A stretch of 64,000 nucleotides of DNA from Megamerina dolium. Its lineage: Eukaryota > Arthropoda > Insecta > Diptera > Megamerinidae. The stretch lies in assembly GCA_963854835.1 (NCBI GenBank), contig OY978526.1:30059073-30123072 (forward strand), written 5' to 3'. Shown one piece after another: positions 1 to 11,827 of this stretch (its first letter is position 1; each line of letters begins with the position of its first letter). Below the pieces are notes generated by a model that saw only the letters and a list, made by a program, of their open reading frames with translations, made no database searches and was not told where the DNA came from. A program made the translations under genes and the position numbers.

Positions 1-400
1 TCATGGCTTAGTGCGTCAGGAGTTCTCACCACGGTTAATAAGCAATACGGAAAAAAATGCCCGGAATTGTGGAAAAACAATTCATGAATTTTGCATCACG
101 ATTACGCACTAGCTCACACATAGTTGTTTGTAAGTGATTTTTTGGACAAAAACAACACCACTATTATGCCGGACTTGGCCCCCTGTTACTTTTTCCTGTT
201 CCCAAAACTTAAGAGACCCATCAGAGAACGGAGATTTGCAATTATTGAGGAGGTAAAGACTGCATCGCTGAAAGAGCTCACGGCTAAACCAAAAAGTGCT
301 TATCAGAAGTGCTTCGAAGATTGGAAAAAGCGCTGACACAAGTGCATTATATCTAAGGGGGATTAATTTGAAGGGGACAACATAAATATTGATGAATTGA
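1..400 (+). pseudogene. mariner (D,D34D) transposase, C-terminal remnant
   Basis: This is the last third of a mariner DDE transposase, cut by the window edge. Reading frame 1 from base 1 gives the C-terminal signature in order: ELWKNN, HHDYALAHT (second catalytic Asp kept), DLAPCYFFLFPKLKRP, then KKCFEDW-type and FEGDNINIDE-type ends. The copy is dead. There are in-frame stops near 88, 121, 334 and 364. The stop at 334 replaces a Trp. About six codons are missing before DLAPC. The third catalytic Asp (DFFLF in the family) is Tyr. It resembles SETMAR-type mariners; the subfamily is an inference from memory. Confidence 0.85.
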
Positions 401-639
401 TACAAGGTGTGATGATCACACCTAGTATATCATAATATCAGAAACGGAATTTGAGATGGAGAATATCAAAGTCTTAGACTAACGAGCACAGCAAACATTT
501 AATTCGTTATTAAAGTGCTACAAATTTGTGACTGATTTGCACTTTTTTTTCGTTTGCAATGAAAGCAGAATGAAATTTATGGGTAATTGCTATTAGTCAG
601 CGAATGAAAAAAATTCTTTAATAATGCTCTAAGACATTA

Positions 640-1100
640 AATACCGTTGGGCGTTATTTTAGGACCATATAGGCCACATTAAATAGTGGGTGTACAATAT
701 TTGAAAAAACTGTTTCTCTCTACAATTTTAATCTACATATCAAGTCTGGCTGTCGTTGGTGGAACACTACACAAGTTATGGTGGTTCAAGGTGAAGTATT
801 GTATGGGAGCTAAATTATATAGTAGGCGTAGTTTTTCACAAATGACAATATTAAACTTTGTGCTACATATGATTGTTGTTGTTGTAGCAAGAAACGGAAA
901 TGCTGAGTTCTGCCGAGTTGAATGGACCTTGGTCGACCACTTGGCCTAGGGTTTATATGGAAGTTATATAAAATAATAGGTGTGGCTTACCTATTTCTTG
1001 CAGCGTCATTTTTCCCTGTAAAACAAACTTAAACTCAAATATGGTTGTCCTATATTAAAAGTTGTGTGAATTGTAATGGTTTAAAATTTAAAATATTTTA
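640..1100. repeat. Partial array of the ~150-bp GGGCGTGG module
   Basis: Diverged modules with a GGGCG/GGGTG/AGGCG/GGTGTGG box at about 649, 688, 825 and 979. The last two intervals are about 137 and 154 bp. GTATGGGAG precedes the 825 box. The text around 1040-1080 (ttgtcctat then a degenerate ..aag ttgt word) matches the same part of the module at 23.87-23.90 kb. No coding potential is seen. It is probably a fragment of the same repeat family found at 23.55-24.85 and 45.85-46.9 kb. Confidence 0.55.
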
Positions 1101-3120
1101 CGATATTGTAATGGAGCCACATTCAATAATATTCTATTTAAATTTTTCATTTAAACTATTATTTAGTATCGAAAATATGATTCTATTGTTACTATTTTCT
1201 GGCTCGTACCTGTTTCTCTGTTGATATATACATACATACATACAGTATGTGAACACATATTCGTGTATAAAACTTCATCAATGGCTAAACATCAATTTAT
1301 CATATTTGCAATTTTTTTTTGATATTATGATTAATGAAAACTTGTAGAGGACTTTTCGATAAAATATTAATAACATTTATCAATGATTATATATAGATAA
1401 TTATTGTATATACTCGTACTTTTGACGGTAATGAAGGGCATAATGAAATTCTCCAAAATCCATGATACAATGTCATTACTGATATGAGTGTTGGGTATGA
1501 GTTTTCACTTTTACATGAAATGTCAAATTTAGGAAAGATTAAATCGATATATTGATACTTCAAATAACAAAAAAAAAAACAATTTGGAAAAGGTACAACG
1601 AAATATTTTACCATATACTAGTATATGTTTAGATATACTAGAAACATTTATATATGATGTTCACATAAAATAAAAGAAGACCATTAAATTGTAACATACA
1701 ACAGACATATGTAGACTTAATAGACACAGAAAAGCGTTACATCCATGCTATACATGAAAATGACAACAATTTACATACACCATAGATACCAATACCAATA
1801 TAGAAATACCACGGTCATACTGCATATGTAACATACTTACATGTATATAGGCAAGGATGAGCTGATTCATGTGAATTCATGATGTGGCAAATCATCAATC
1901 AAAATCAAAAGCAAAAGCACATTTGACATTAATTTATTCAAAAGGACAAATATACATACGAGCCATAGATACGCACCGTATATATAGAATTCTTCTCGTT
2001 CAGCGCTCTCACTTATGTGTATGTGTACATACATATGCAAGTACATGATGTTATGTGAAAATTAATTTTAAACGCATGTATATGTATGTTCGTTTACAAC
2101 ACTGACATTGAAGTATTGAACTCAACCTACCCATATATTTACATTTATAGTCGTATATGTATATGTGGTATGCTCGCATGGTTACGTATGAACCTACATA
2201 CGAGTATATGTAATTTTTATTATATACAAGTATTTTTATTTAAATGTGTGTGTGTGCGATACATCAGTTCGAAGTTCACAAACACTCATGCATATTCACA
2301 TTCATTTAGAAAAGTATATTTGTTCATCATTTTGGAGTTTATTTCAATTTAAAATTCAAATTCCGATCGTGAAATACAAATAAACATGCATACATACACT
2401 CACAACGTATAAGCATATTAGTATATGAATATACAAATGAAAAACATTTTCGCAAAAATTATTATCTACACATTTTTACATGACCCGGTTGTTGTTGTTG
2501 TTGTTGTTGATGATAATGATATTATACATATGCTACCATACGTACATACCATATGTTTGTGTATATGGAAATATATGCTCAACACGATAATGATTATGCT
2601 GATGATGTTGATGGTCTTATGCATTTATTCTCGCATTTTGTAATTTGCAGCACTTCTACATACATCGTGTCGAACAAAAAAATTAGAACAGACCAACTTT
2701 TTTTTGGATAATCGCAGAATAGAGGATAAAGTATAAAGTGTGATTATATTTTGCATTTCCATATAATCTTATATGTCTTTAATCATACCGCTAAGAATTT
2801 AACACAATTTTACATCGTATTAGGATTTTAGCAAGACAGACTGGGATATTTAACATTCGACTGAAGAGGAAAGAACCTCACATAGTATATTCTAAATTTA
2901 AATTGGTTCAATGTAAAGGGACTTAAGAACTTTGACAAATATTCTCTTTCTTTTTGGGATGAACCCTTGGAACTCTTATACTTAATCAAATAGGGTCTGG
3001 CGGTTGGACCGGCCCCATCATACATATTTATTTACTTCAAACCTGATAGCTGAAGATGCAATTTCAAAGGTAACTCTTACTCAACAGGAAAGAACAACCT
3101 TTTCTAAAATGAAGACATAA
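1101..3120. other. AT-rich non-coding DNA
   Basis: No gene or recognisable element seen. It holds short catacata/tatgtatg words, a (GTT)n run near 2488-2507 and poly-A/T tracts. The short open frames here are low-complexity and unconvincing. Confidence 0.6.
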
Positions 3121-3124
3121 AAAA

Positions 3125-3955
3125 TATGTCCATCATTTTCTTCATCTTCATGAAATATCATGTTTGCATAGAACAATGATTGCAATAAATTTCCATTTCC
3201 AGCGATATTCTATAGTTCCGATACCCTGTTTATAGTATGAACTGTCTAGCTCATTAAAATAGCCATCTACCGCAGACTCCACCTCTTCATTGTTTGCAAA
3301 TCTTCTACGACCAAGCCATTTTTTTTTTAAATTTGGAAATAGAAAATAATCCGAAGGAGCTAAATCTGGCGAATAAGGTATGTTCTGAAGTAATTCGAGC
3401 GTTAACTCATTGATTTTGGCCATCGCAATAGCGGATATATGAACTGGTGTTTTTGTTCTATTGTGAGCAAACGCGGCAACCATCTTGCACACAGTTTTTT
3501 TCATCTTCAAATTTTCGGTCAATATACGATGTATAGCACTTTTTGAAATACCTGTAATTTCATCTAGCTCACTCACCTTCAGCCGGCGTTCATACAATAC
3601 CATTTTGTGGATTTTCTTAATCGTTTCTGACGTAGTCACCTCAATTGCTCGACCACTACGGTGTTAGTCTTGGCAGCTCGTACGACCTCGTTTAAACTCT
3701 GCCACCCAATATTTTATCGTCGTAAACGAAGGAGCAGCCTGCCCCAGAGTAGAAACTAGTTCGGCTTTTAATATTCGTCGGACTGAGGCCTTTCAACTGA
3801 AAGTACTGAATTACATAACAGTGACCAATTTTTTCCATGTTTACAAATTCACTGAGGTCGTTAACTTTCGATGGCTCCAAAAAAAAAAAAAAAACATACT
3901 AAACAACGAGGCGCCTTTTTAAAGGTTGCCACTTTTTACCAGAATAATTTTTTCC
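3125..3955 (-). pseudogene. irritans-type mariner transposase, internally deleted
   Basis: Minus-strand mariner remnant. At the right end the N-terminus reads MEKIGHCYVIQYF and KGLSPTN, as in irritans-group mariners. It then breaks, and the frame resumes at 3639 with KKIHKMVL, RRLKVSEL, the helix-turn-helix block. About 115 residues are missing, including the first catalytic Asp (DETW block). QDNAPVH is degraded to RTKTPVH, so the second Asp is lost. IPYSPDLAPSDYFLFPNL keeps the third Asp. The leader between 3880 and 3955 (AAAAAGTGGCAACC read on the minus strand) matches the leader of the copy at 30.4 kb, so both are one family. Confidence 0.85.
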
Positions 3956-3960
3956 AATTA

Positions 3961-4098
3961 CTACGTCGCGTAACGTTACGTTACATAACGTAACGTCACG
4001 TAACATAACGTTACATAACATTACAGGACGTTACGTTACGTTACGCAACGTTACGCAACGTTACGTAAAGTAACATTACGTTATAATATGCAACGTAA
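3961..4098. repeat. GTTACGT palindromic minisatellite
   Basis: About 138 bp built from variants of AACGTTACGT, including TTACGTAA, AACGTT and ACGTAACG, so most units are self-complementary. It lies exactly between a mariner end and a SINE. The units vary (acataacg, gcaacgtt), so it is an old array. No coding potential. Confidence 0.85.
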
Positions 4099-4099
4099 A

Positions 4100-4311
4100 G
4101 TGATGTAACTTTTTATCAACTTTGTCACAGAGGTCATTAAGAAGCATTTTTCTGCGATAAATTGTTACTGCCGGAATTTGCAAAATTTTGCCAACAGGTG
4201 AGCACCATTTGAAAGAAAAGTCTTTTCGGTATTAATTAAAGTAGCCTTCACTGAGGAATGAACCCATGACATGCATATCAGAAGATCAACACACTGAGCT
4301 ATGGCACCCAT
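4100..4311 (-). repeat. tRNA-derived SINE, copy 1 (3' truncated)
   Basis: Minus-strand copy. The tRNA-like head ends at the right (ctatggcaccca read on plus) and the body runs left through ttgttactgccgg and tttgtcacagag, shared with the other copies. Part of the D-arm region after the A box is deleted and the 3' tail is missing. Its left side fuses into the GTTACGT minisatellite. Confidence 0.8.
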
Positions 4312-4489
4312 ACTACCATTGGTACTTCGATTAATATTAAGGAATGTATTAACCATGGAAAAGATAATATAGCTCACATACAAACTCCCTTCAATAATGT
4401 CGCTTTATAGCCTTTAAAAATATGTGGTGAAAGCGACATTTTTAGCGATTGGAAGTTCACTAAATTTTTTTTTTCTCCTTTATCACTCT

Positions 4490-4796
4490 TAATTGGAGCA
4501 TAGGGCCTCCACAAGGCTAGTTTCCGCAGGGTTGAGGTTCTGCAAGTGTTTTTTGGCCACTCGCGGCTTCTGCTCCCTTGAGGGTTCCATTCGAGCGACA
4601 TTCTCATACTTTCTGGCTGCTTTCTTAGCGTGTGGCCAATCCAGCGACACTTCCTACGCTTAATCTGGTTCAGTATAGGTTTCTCGTTCGTTAGACGCCA
4701 TAGAGCCTCGTTGGAAATAGTGTTGGGCCAGAATATTCTACATATGATCCTCAAACACTTGTTGACACAAAAATACGCTGAGTGTAAATAAGTCAA
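4490..4796 (-). pseudogene. RTE-like non-LTR retrotransposon, C-terminal remnant
   Basis: The minus-strand frame encodes the region C-terminal to the reverse transcriptase: FWPNTISNEALWR, then RRKCRWIGHTLRK, then LEWNPQG, then EWPKNTCR. This order (RWIGHTLRK followed by a basic GRPKNTW-type block) is typical of the tail of RTE-like endonuclease/reverse transcriptases. No reverse transcriptase core is present. It is 5' truncated and degenerate, and different in sequence from the RTE family at 47-50 kb. Confidence 0.75.
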
Positions 4797-4799
4797 CTT

Positions 4800-7479
4800 A
4801 TGCCAACAGTAAGATTATTATTTTTTGTCCATCACGGTATATGCCTTAGCTTATTGTATGGGTATGCTTTGGTACATTTACATACGAGATATTCATACTT
4901 GCATATGAACTTCTACATATGTGGGTGGTATTAATAGTCAAGTGAAATGTTGATATGTACATATAAAAACATTTAAAAATACACGAATGAAATGAATAAA
5001 ATTATTTTTATTATGCATATATATTTAAAAGAGATAGTATATAATGTTTTTTTGTAAAATCTATTTTTGTTTAATTACTTTTTTTCATAATTTTAATTAT
5101 ATGCAAAATACTTTATGTTATCGTTGGTGATGCATTTTTAAGAGACTACACTCTGGGCAAAAAAGAAAAGTAGAAAATTAAAACAATTAATAGACATTCC
5201 AATATCTATTTGTTAAAATAAAAAGTGGAAAAACAATCCCTTTTGCAAAATGGCATTTAATTATATGCATTTCAACACGCAAGTAACAACAGCAGCACAT
5301 AAATCATCACTGCAAAGAATGTGCAAACATGCTACTTTAATTGTTGGGGTGCCATGGCTTTAAAATCTCAGCTAAAAAAAATAAATAAAGGGGAACAATT
5401 TAAAAAATGAAAATCCAAATAATTTTATTTATTAGAATATTTTTAACTTACATACAATTTATTTGAATATATTTGTACCTACTCGTATGTTCACGCAGAC
5501 AACATCCGTATAACAGAAAATAGTCGCATTTCAAAGTTATCGTCATTTATATCGTGGAAGAGAGAATAACAACAACAAGATTATTAGAATAACAAATCAA
5601 ACATTGGCGCCTCGACGACCTCATTTCATAAATATTCCGAATGGAGTTTATGCGTTACACACACACACACTCACATAGACTTTAGCATTACAAGCATTTT
5701 ACAGCAAACGCAAGATCTCAAGAAGCGACAAAATTAATTTTAAATTTTTAACAAGAAACGTGGTAAAAATATATTTAAATAGTAAAAGAGAAAAAAATTA
5801 TATTGTAGAATAAAAATAAAACGTAAAAAATACGAATAGTAAATATGTAGAAGTATCTTAGATATGTAAATACATAAACAGATGAAAGACAACCATAACA
5901 ACAACCACAACAACATCATGCATTGCTTTGCCTTTCAAATTAGATATATGAACAGGGAGACAAAAACACAGACAATCAATGTGGACATACACATCCGAAG
6001 CTAAGTAAACTTCGTTTTACTTTGCAACACAATTATATGTGTACATTAGAACTGTTCAAATGTGTACGTAGAAAATTAAAAATCAATTCGATTTTCGAAT
6101 TCTTGGCTATCGGTTTTGATCCAATCAAGCACATTGTCATATTGGTTACAATTTGGAGTAAGTTTAATCAACCCAAATCGTTCATACGTACTGAAAGCTG
6201 CTAGCTACTAGGTGAACTTAAAGTGATCACTTAAAAAAAGAAATTACTTCCATTTTAATAAAATGAAATTTTCTCACCTTTTCACTACGGTTGTATGATT
6301 CTTTGCTCTTTAAACACAGAAACTTAACTTTTTAATCATAAAACCTCTTGAAATTATCTACAAAATGAGAATAGTTATAGAAAAGTCATTTGTTAATTGT
6401 ATGCATTCGCATTTCCATCACTTTGCAGCAATTGGCATTTTTAGCAAAATAATTCGATAGGAAATAGGCGCCAAATTGAATCAAATTTGAATACATGCAA
6501 TCAATACGTTCTTTTGAACCACTCTAATCTATGTGTTCATTTGAGATATGAATGATGCCAGAAGGGCTATAAATTATCAACATGCACGAACGACACACGT
6601 GCAACAACCGATCATGCTGGGACATTTTGCACTACGTATAACTCTCCGAGCAGCAATACCAAGTAATATAGCGATAAAAAAAAATAAAATAAAATAAAAA
6701 AAGGCACATACTATATTTACCTACAACATCGTGCGAGAGGGAGAATACTATAAAGGAGTAATACGAAAGAATTTCAACAAGTTCATAAAAATCATTTTAT
6801 TTAGCATCTGAGTAAATATCGTATTGTAAGTTACATTCCACATATAGTAATACATATGCACGTATGTAGATAAGCAAATAGTTTCACTTACATTAACGAG
6901 AGACAATGTTAATTACTAAGCATCGAAATAATTACTTAAAATTTATGTGTGGATAATATAAAAGTCAAACGTCTGAGGTAGCTAAGTTACTTCGAAATTC
7001 ATAATTAGCAATTTAGATTTAAATAATTGTGTTCAATTCTGTGTGTTCAATACATCCATATTCATTATATACTTAATACAAGGTAATTCGCATTAATGCT
7101 TGGATACGAAATCTCCAAAAATAACATGTTCATAATATCCAAATATAAAAAACGAAAATATTAGTAACAAAAATTTACTTGGTACAAAAATCCCACATTC
7201 CAATTGACAACAAAAATTTATGCGTTATGCATCAAGCTATTGTTAGATTTTGGATCACGAAAATGTTGACTTTATAATTCAAGATTTCATAATTCTTCTC
7301 GCTACTGCTATTGATATTTTATGTTCGAATTTCTACAATATAAACCTAAAAACCTTCTTTGTCACTGACCACATAAGATTTTCAAAGTTTCAGAATAAAT
7401 ACAGAATAAAAATTTTTTGGCAATTAGATAGAAATTACACCACTTCTATTTCGCAGCAAAGGTTTATTGCAAAGGAACA
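4800..7479. other. AT-rich non-coding DNA
   Basis: No gene or element recognised. Contains an (AC)n run at about 5657-5671 and scattered (CAA)n. An open frame at 6022-6204 has no recognisable domain and sits in ordinary AT-rich sequence. Confidence 0.6.
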
Positions 7480-7806
7480 TAGTAAACCAGTTTCTGATCT
7501 GTAGGTCTTGGGTTCAATCCTCGGCTGAAGCAAATTTAATTAAATCAAATTTAATTAACACAAATTAATTAACACACTTTTCTTTCGAGCGGTAGCCACC
7601 TGTCGGCAAGCAATTGGCAATTCTTCTGTCAGTAACAATTTGCCATCAACAAGCTTCTCAAAGAGCTCTGTGATAAAGCTCAGAAAAAGTGATGTCACAT
7701 GGGATCTGCCGTTAAGGATCGTTTAATAGCAGTAGGTCCCTTCTAATAATGCCCAAAATTTATCAGTACAACAGTACTGGAGCCTATAAGTGCCACATAT
7801 TTATTT
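7480..7806 (+). repeat. tRNA-derived SINE, copy 2
   Basis: Plus-strand copy. The B box region (gggttcaatcctcggctgaag) starts near 7510. The A box is destroyed. The body contains cacctgtcggcaag, cagtaacaatttgcca and gtgataaagctcag. The 3' end tgccacat is followed by an ATTT-rich tail, at about 7791-7806. It carries a short duplicated aatttaattaa stretch absent from other copies. Confidence 0.85.
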
Positions 7807-8265
7807 ATTTTTTATATCGCTGTCTGATTTTATTCTTTTCATTCCCATAAGATATCGAGCATTAAAAATGTGCATCGCTTTTGATATTTGGATATCGATT
7901 TGCGATTGTCCGTTTTTAGTTTTTTTTAGGAGTCAAAGTTTAACGAGTTTAATAGAACACCGAACCCAAGCATTGTTCCGCAGAACTAATTGTGATGGTC
8001 AGAAGACGCGTTTGCAAGAATAACTCGCTGTTGCTCTCAAATTTGTCGCGGATTGGGGAGCTAATACCATGCAGATATTATAATACAAGTATTCAGAATA
8101 CTATAACATTATATTTCACTTCTCTTCTAAAATTGCTAAACTATTAGTTTATTTAACCATCATGTAAGCTAACATAGAATTGTTTTTTCTATGATGAACT
8201 TATGATGATGATAAATAGTAGATTTTTGAGTATCCCATAGCAAGATGCCAAGATTCTATCATATA
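7807..8265. other. AT-rich non-coding DNA
   Basis: Nothing recognisable between the SINE and the short mariner. No convincing coding frame. Confidence 0.55.
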
Positions 8266-8654
8266 CATTCTGTCAAATAAGTACCCGGAAATTCTCATTT
8301 TTAATTTTCCCTTTGAGAATATTTCAAGTTGTGCCAGGTTGGCACAACTATCAGCCACTATTCTGTGAATTTTTATTGCTATGTGTCATTTAGTTTGGTT
8401 ACGGGGTCATTAGGAACAAGTCAACCTTTTGTGTGCGTTGCGATTTCTTCTCGCCCCTCTTTGAACGATTTATACCAATCGTAAACTTGAGTTTTCAACA
8501 TGGTTGAATCACCAAATGTTTTTTTTTTCAACATTTCCAACGTTTTGGCACAAGAAATTTCGTTTGAAACACAAAATTTCACACAAACTTTTTGTTCGAT
8601 ATTTTTATCCATAGTAAAAATCGCAACGCTTATTTGTACTTATTCGACAGAATG
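8266..8654 (-). mobile_element. Internally deleted mariner (389 bp, MITE-like)
   Basis: Bounded by inverted repeats: cattctgtcaaataagtac on the left and its near-complement (cttattcgacagaatg) on the right, each flanked by TA, the mariner target site. Inside, the minus strand from 8612 encodes only the N-terminal helix-turn-helix: MDKNIEQKVCVKFC, SCAKTLEMLKKK, YDWYKSFKEGRE, typical of mariner HTH_48 domains. The catalytic domain is wholly missing, so it could move only in trans. The retained leader and ORF start suggest a recent deletion derivative of a full-length element not in this window. Confidence 0.85.
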
Positions 8655-9955
8655 TATAATTGTTACACGAAGGACAATATTGTTTTGAAGAAAATGTTGT
8701 GAATTTCTCGAAAATTCCAAGAGAATGTGACTCAATTCAAAATAAAACATCAGTCAGAACATTTCATTGCTATGTCTTTAAAAATTACAGTTTTGTTTGA
8801 TTTTTCAGTATCGAATCCCATATTTTTAAAGCGTTTGAAAATTCTACATTGCCTTCTTTAGACAATATGTTGCCAAAATATAAGCAAAAAAATGGTCTGA
8901 AGATTTCATTGACAAAGAAACGCTCCTTTGTGCACATATGCAGAATCGTTTAATTTGAATAGCTCATAAATAATTGGAAATATCATTCAATTACGATATT
9001 GCTTCTACTCGTATGTGTTTTCATAAATTGTAAGAACTCATATGAGAAACTCCTAATTGTAATTTGCATCTAATAAATATTTGTATGTGTACGCTTTGCT
9101 ATCTTTCATAATTTCTTTCGTTTTCATTATATAGGGTATGTAATTCTTTTGACATGCTGTTGATGTAGATGATTAAAATAGAATATATAATTTTGCATAT
9201 TTGCCCTCTCATCATCGGTGTGTTGGTGCGGGGTGCGGAGTGAAACTTATGCATAATTGCTTGCGTACGTTGTATTTATAGGAATCTAAATTTGCCATAA
9301 ATGAAAAATACTAGAAACTAGAAACTCAACATCCTTTAGATCTGTCCTATGCTCCTATGTGGCATGCCATATATGATGTGCAACAATTATTGCACGAATA
9401 ATTAGTTGAACATATTTGCTTTTTGACTTGGCTTCAGTAATGTTCAGTTTACAAGACTAATGCGCTATTGCTTTTCGTTCATATATTAACTATGTGGTGT
9501 CACTACACTACACTATGAATAGATACTGGTGTGTAGATACTTGCAAAGAAAATCCATTGTCATATTAAAGTTAGACTGATCTGTTGGTAAAGTTGTTCTT
9601 GAAGTCTTATTCTATTTTGAGCACATTCTACATCATTATATTTGATGTAGGAAACGTGCTAAAAATAAGTGAAAAATCACACAAGAACATTTTTGTAGAA
9701 TATGTATTTTGTTGTTGTTGTGCTTTTTAAAGACCCTCATATTTCTCGGATGTTCTTACGTATTGATTTTCTTTATTTTAAGAAAATTTTCATTTCATCT
9801 TTCCTTCATTTTTTTTATCATTCAATTAAGATATTTTTCGTTTTGTACAAAGCATTTGTTAGTAGTTTTTTTTTGCTCTATTTCTTGTTGTCATTTTTAT
9901 TTCCTTTTAATTAGTACTAATTTTTTACATCATTAAAAACATCAAGTCCCTTATA

Positions 9956-9992
<37 letters not shown>

Positions 9993-11352
9993 ATTAATGT
10001 AAAATAAATAGTCTTTTATAGAAACGAAATATTTCTATGACAAATAAATGCAATTTATCATTAAATTATATATAAATGTATGTGTGTGTATATTAATTTT
10101 ATAAAATTAGATTGATTTTGATTAAGAACAAAGGGAAAGGAAAACACACAACCATGACCATCGTAAGATTAAGAAAGAATTTCTAAGAAACAACAAAAGT
10201 ATAATAATCAAAAAAACAAACAAGAAAAATGTTAACTTTCTGTGACAATCGAAATTAATAAGGACAATAGTTTTTCTTACCACACACACATACACACACA
10301 CGCACTCACACACATACATACCCATTTTTAGATATACGTTTTCCTTCCGTATTGTAAATAAAATGTTAACAGCTTGCCTAGTATTTTGCTACTATTATTA
10401 CCTAGTATAATCATATTTATGTCCAATGTGGCACAGTTATTTATGGATTTTCATATTTACGGGTTTGATTATATTTTATATTCTATTTTTTGTTTGCCCA
10501 ACAAAATTTGATGACGTTAACAAATATGTATAAATGACAAAACTTCCAATTTGTTTTGCTTTTTTTTTTGCTTCTATACTAGTTCTGTTTTATTTTTATA
10601 ATCACAAGCATCTAAACATCTAAGCATATTTGAGTTTTTTGTATCATGAGATTTAGTATATATATAGAAGGGATAGTATTTCTTTGGGATTGATTTGTAT
10701 TATTGTGCAATTTATAAAGAGACCATATATGGTTTATCACTATTGAAATACACATTTTTTGTTTTCTTCTATATAAATATTAATATAAATATTTATCATT
10801 TCATTCATAATTTCTGATTGACCCAAATAGAAAGAATTTCATTTTTTAAAGAGGCAAAAAAGTAATAGGTATTGTAAGGTAAATTGTATGTCAATTGTAT
10901 GTTTTCTTTACGATTTTCATACTCTAAACCTTCAAGTATGTGACGATAATAGCATTTCGCAGCATTAAGTCAAGTCTGTGTGTAACCACAATACGAGTAT
11001 GAAATGTGTTAACACGTGTTAATAAACACGGAAATATGAGCTTATGTCAATTGAGCGTATGTAAACGAAAACATACCGAAGTCATATATGTGACAATTGT
11101 AATGAATTAGTCTCGCTGTTTACTATATAATGCAATAATGCTAAAATTAATTATAAAATATTAAAATCAAGCATCACACATACTTCTCTATAAAGCCGCT
11201 GTATATGTGAGAGAGATGCCGGTGAGGTATGACCTTGGTTGTGTTGTACTGATGTGTTGTTTTCTCTTCTTTTGCCTCAATTACCGACCGCTTCTTGCTT
11301 TATACTAAATTAAAATTATTTTCTTTAATAATAAAATAATAAATAATAATAA
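8655..11352. other. AT-rich non-coding DNA
   Basis: No gene recognised. Holds the (ACT)n tract at 9957-9991, T-rich stretches around 9700-9930, and an imperfect (AC)n at 10280-10320. Open frames in the T-rich part are compositional artefacts (Phe/Leu-rich). Confidence 0.6.
9957..9991. repeat. (ACT)n microsatellite
   Basis: About 11-12 uninterrupted ACT triplets. Confidence 0.95.
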
Positions 11353-11690
11353 TTAAAAATGTTGTTGTGGATGAGGCATTTCTCGTGATCCACTTATATG
11401 AGGTTGAGTTAATGTGGTGTCCATCAGTTTGCTCAATTCGGGTGATATATTTTCCGACATCATCTTTTCCAATTCCTAGTTATTGCTGTTGATACTTGAT
11501 GACAAATCTTGTTGTTGTTGTCGGTGATTTTCTTCTATTTGTTCTGCTTTAGTAATTGTTGTTGTTGTTATTGATACGGCTGATGTGATGGTGGTGCTGC
11601 TGCTACTTGCTGTTGTATCGTATTTGCATCAGCACACTTTTTATCACCTTCAGAATTGTTAAGCCTTTCGTTGGTGGCCAAATGTATGTA
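11353..11690 (-). other. Candidate host coding exon or exon remnant
   Basis: Not recognised, but protein-like. On the minus strand one frame runs from 11628 to the TAA at 11353 (91 codons) with a single stop, a TAG at 11476-11478. Before the TAG it reads Ser/Thr-rich, then TKAEQIEENHRQQQQDLSS. After it come 40 residues including ELEKMMSENISPELSKLM and HISGSREMPHPQQHF. A second frame (11690 to a TAA at 11568) reads NERLNNSEGDKKCADAN then APPSHQPYQ, so the protein-like signal switches frame once. GC content and CAA/CAG use stand out from the flanks. Options are a terminal exon whose acceptor is the AG of ..aactag at 11476, a readthrough stop, or a decayed exon. Chance composition cannot be excluded. 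Parent gene unknown. Confidence 0.35.
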
Positions 11691-11827
11691 AATTACTCAA
11701 AATGTATGTATATGAAATATTGATTTATTTAATTATTTTCATTATCGAAAAAAATTCCGTATTGAGACGGAAGAGAAAAGCATGTAAATCAAACCAATTT
11801 TTGTACAAAGAAAAAAAACACGAGATA

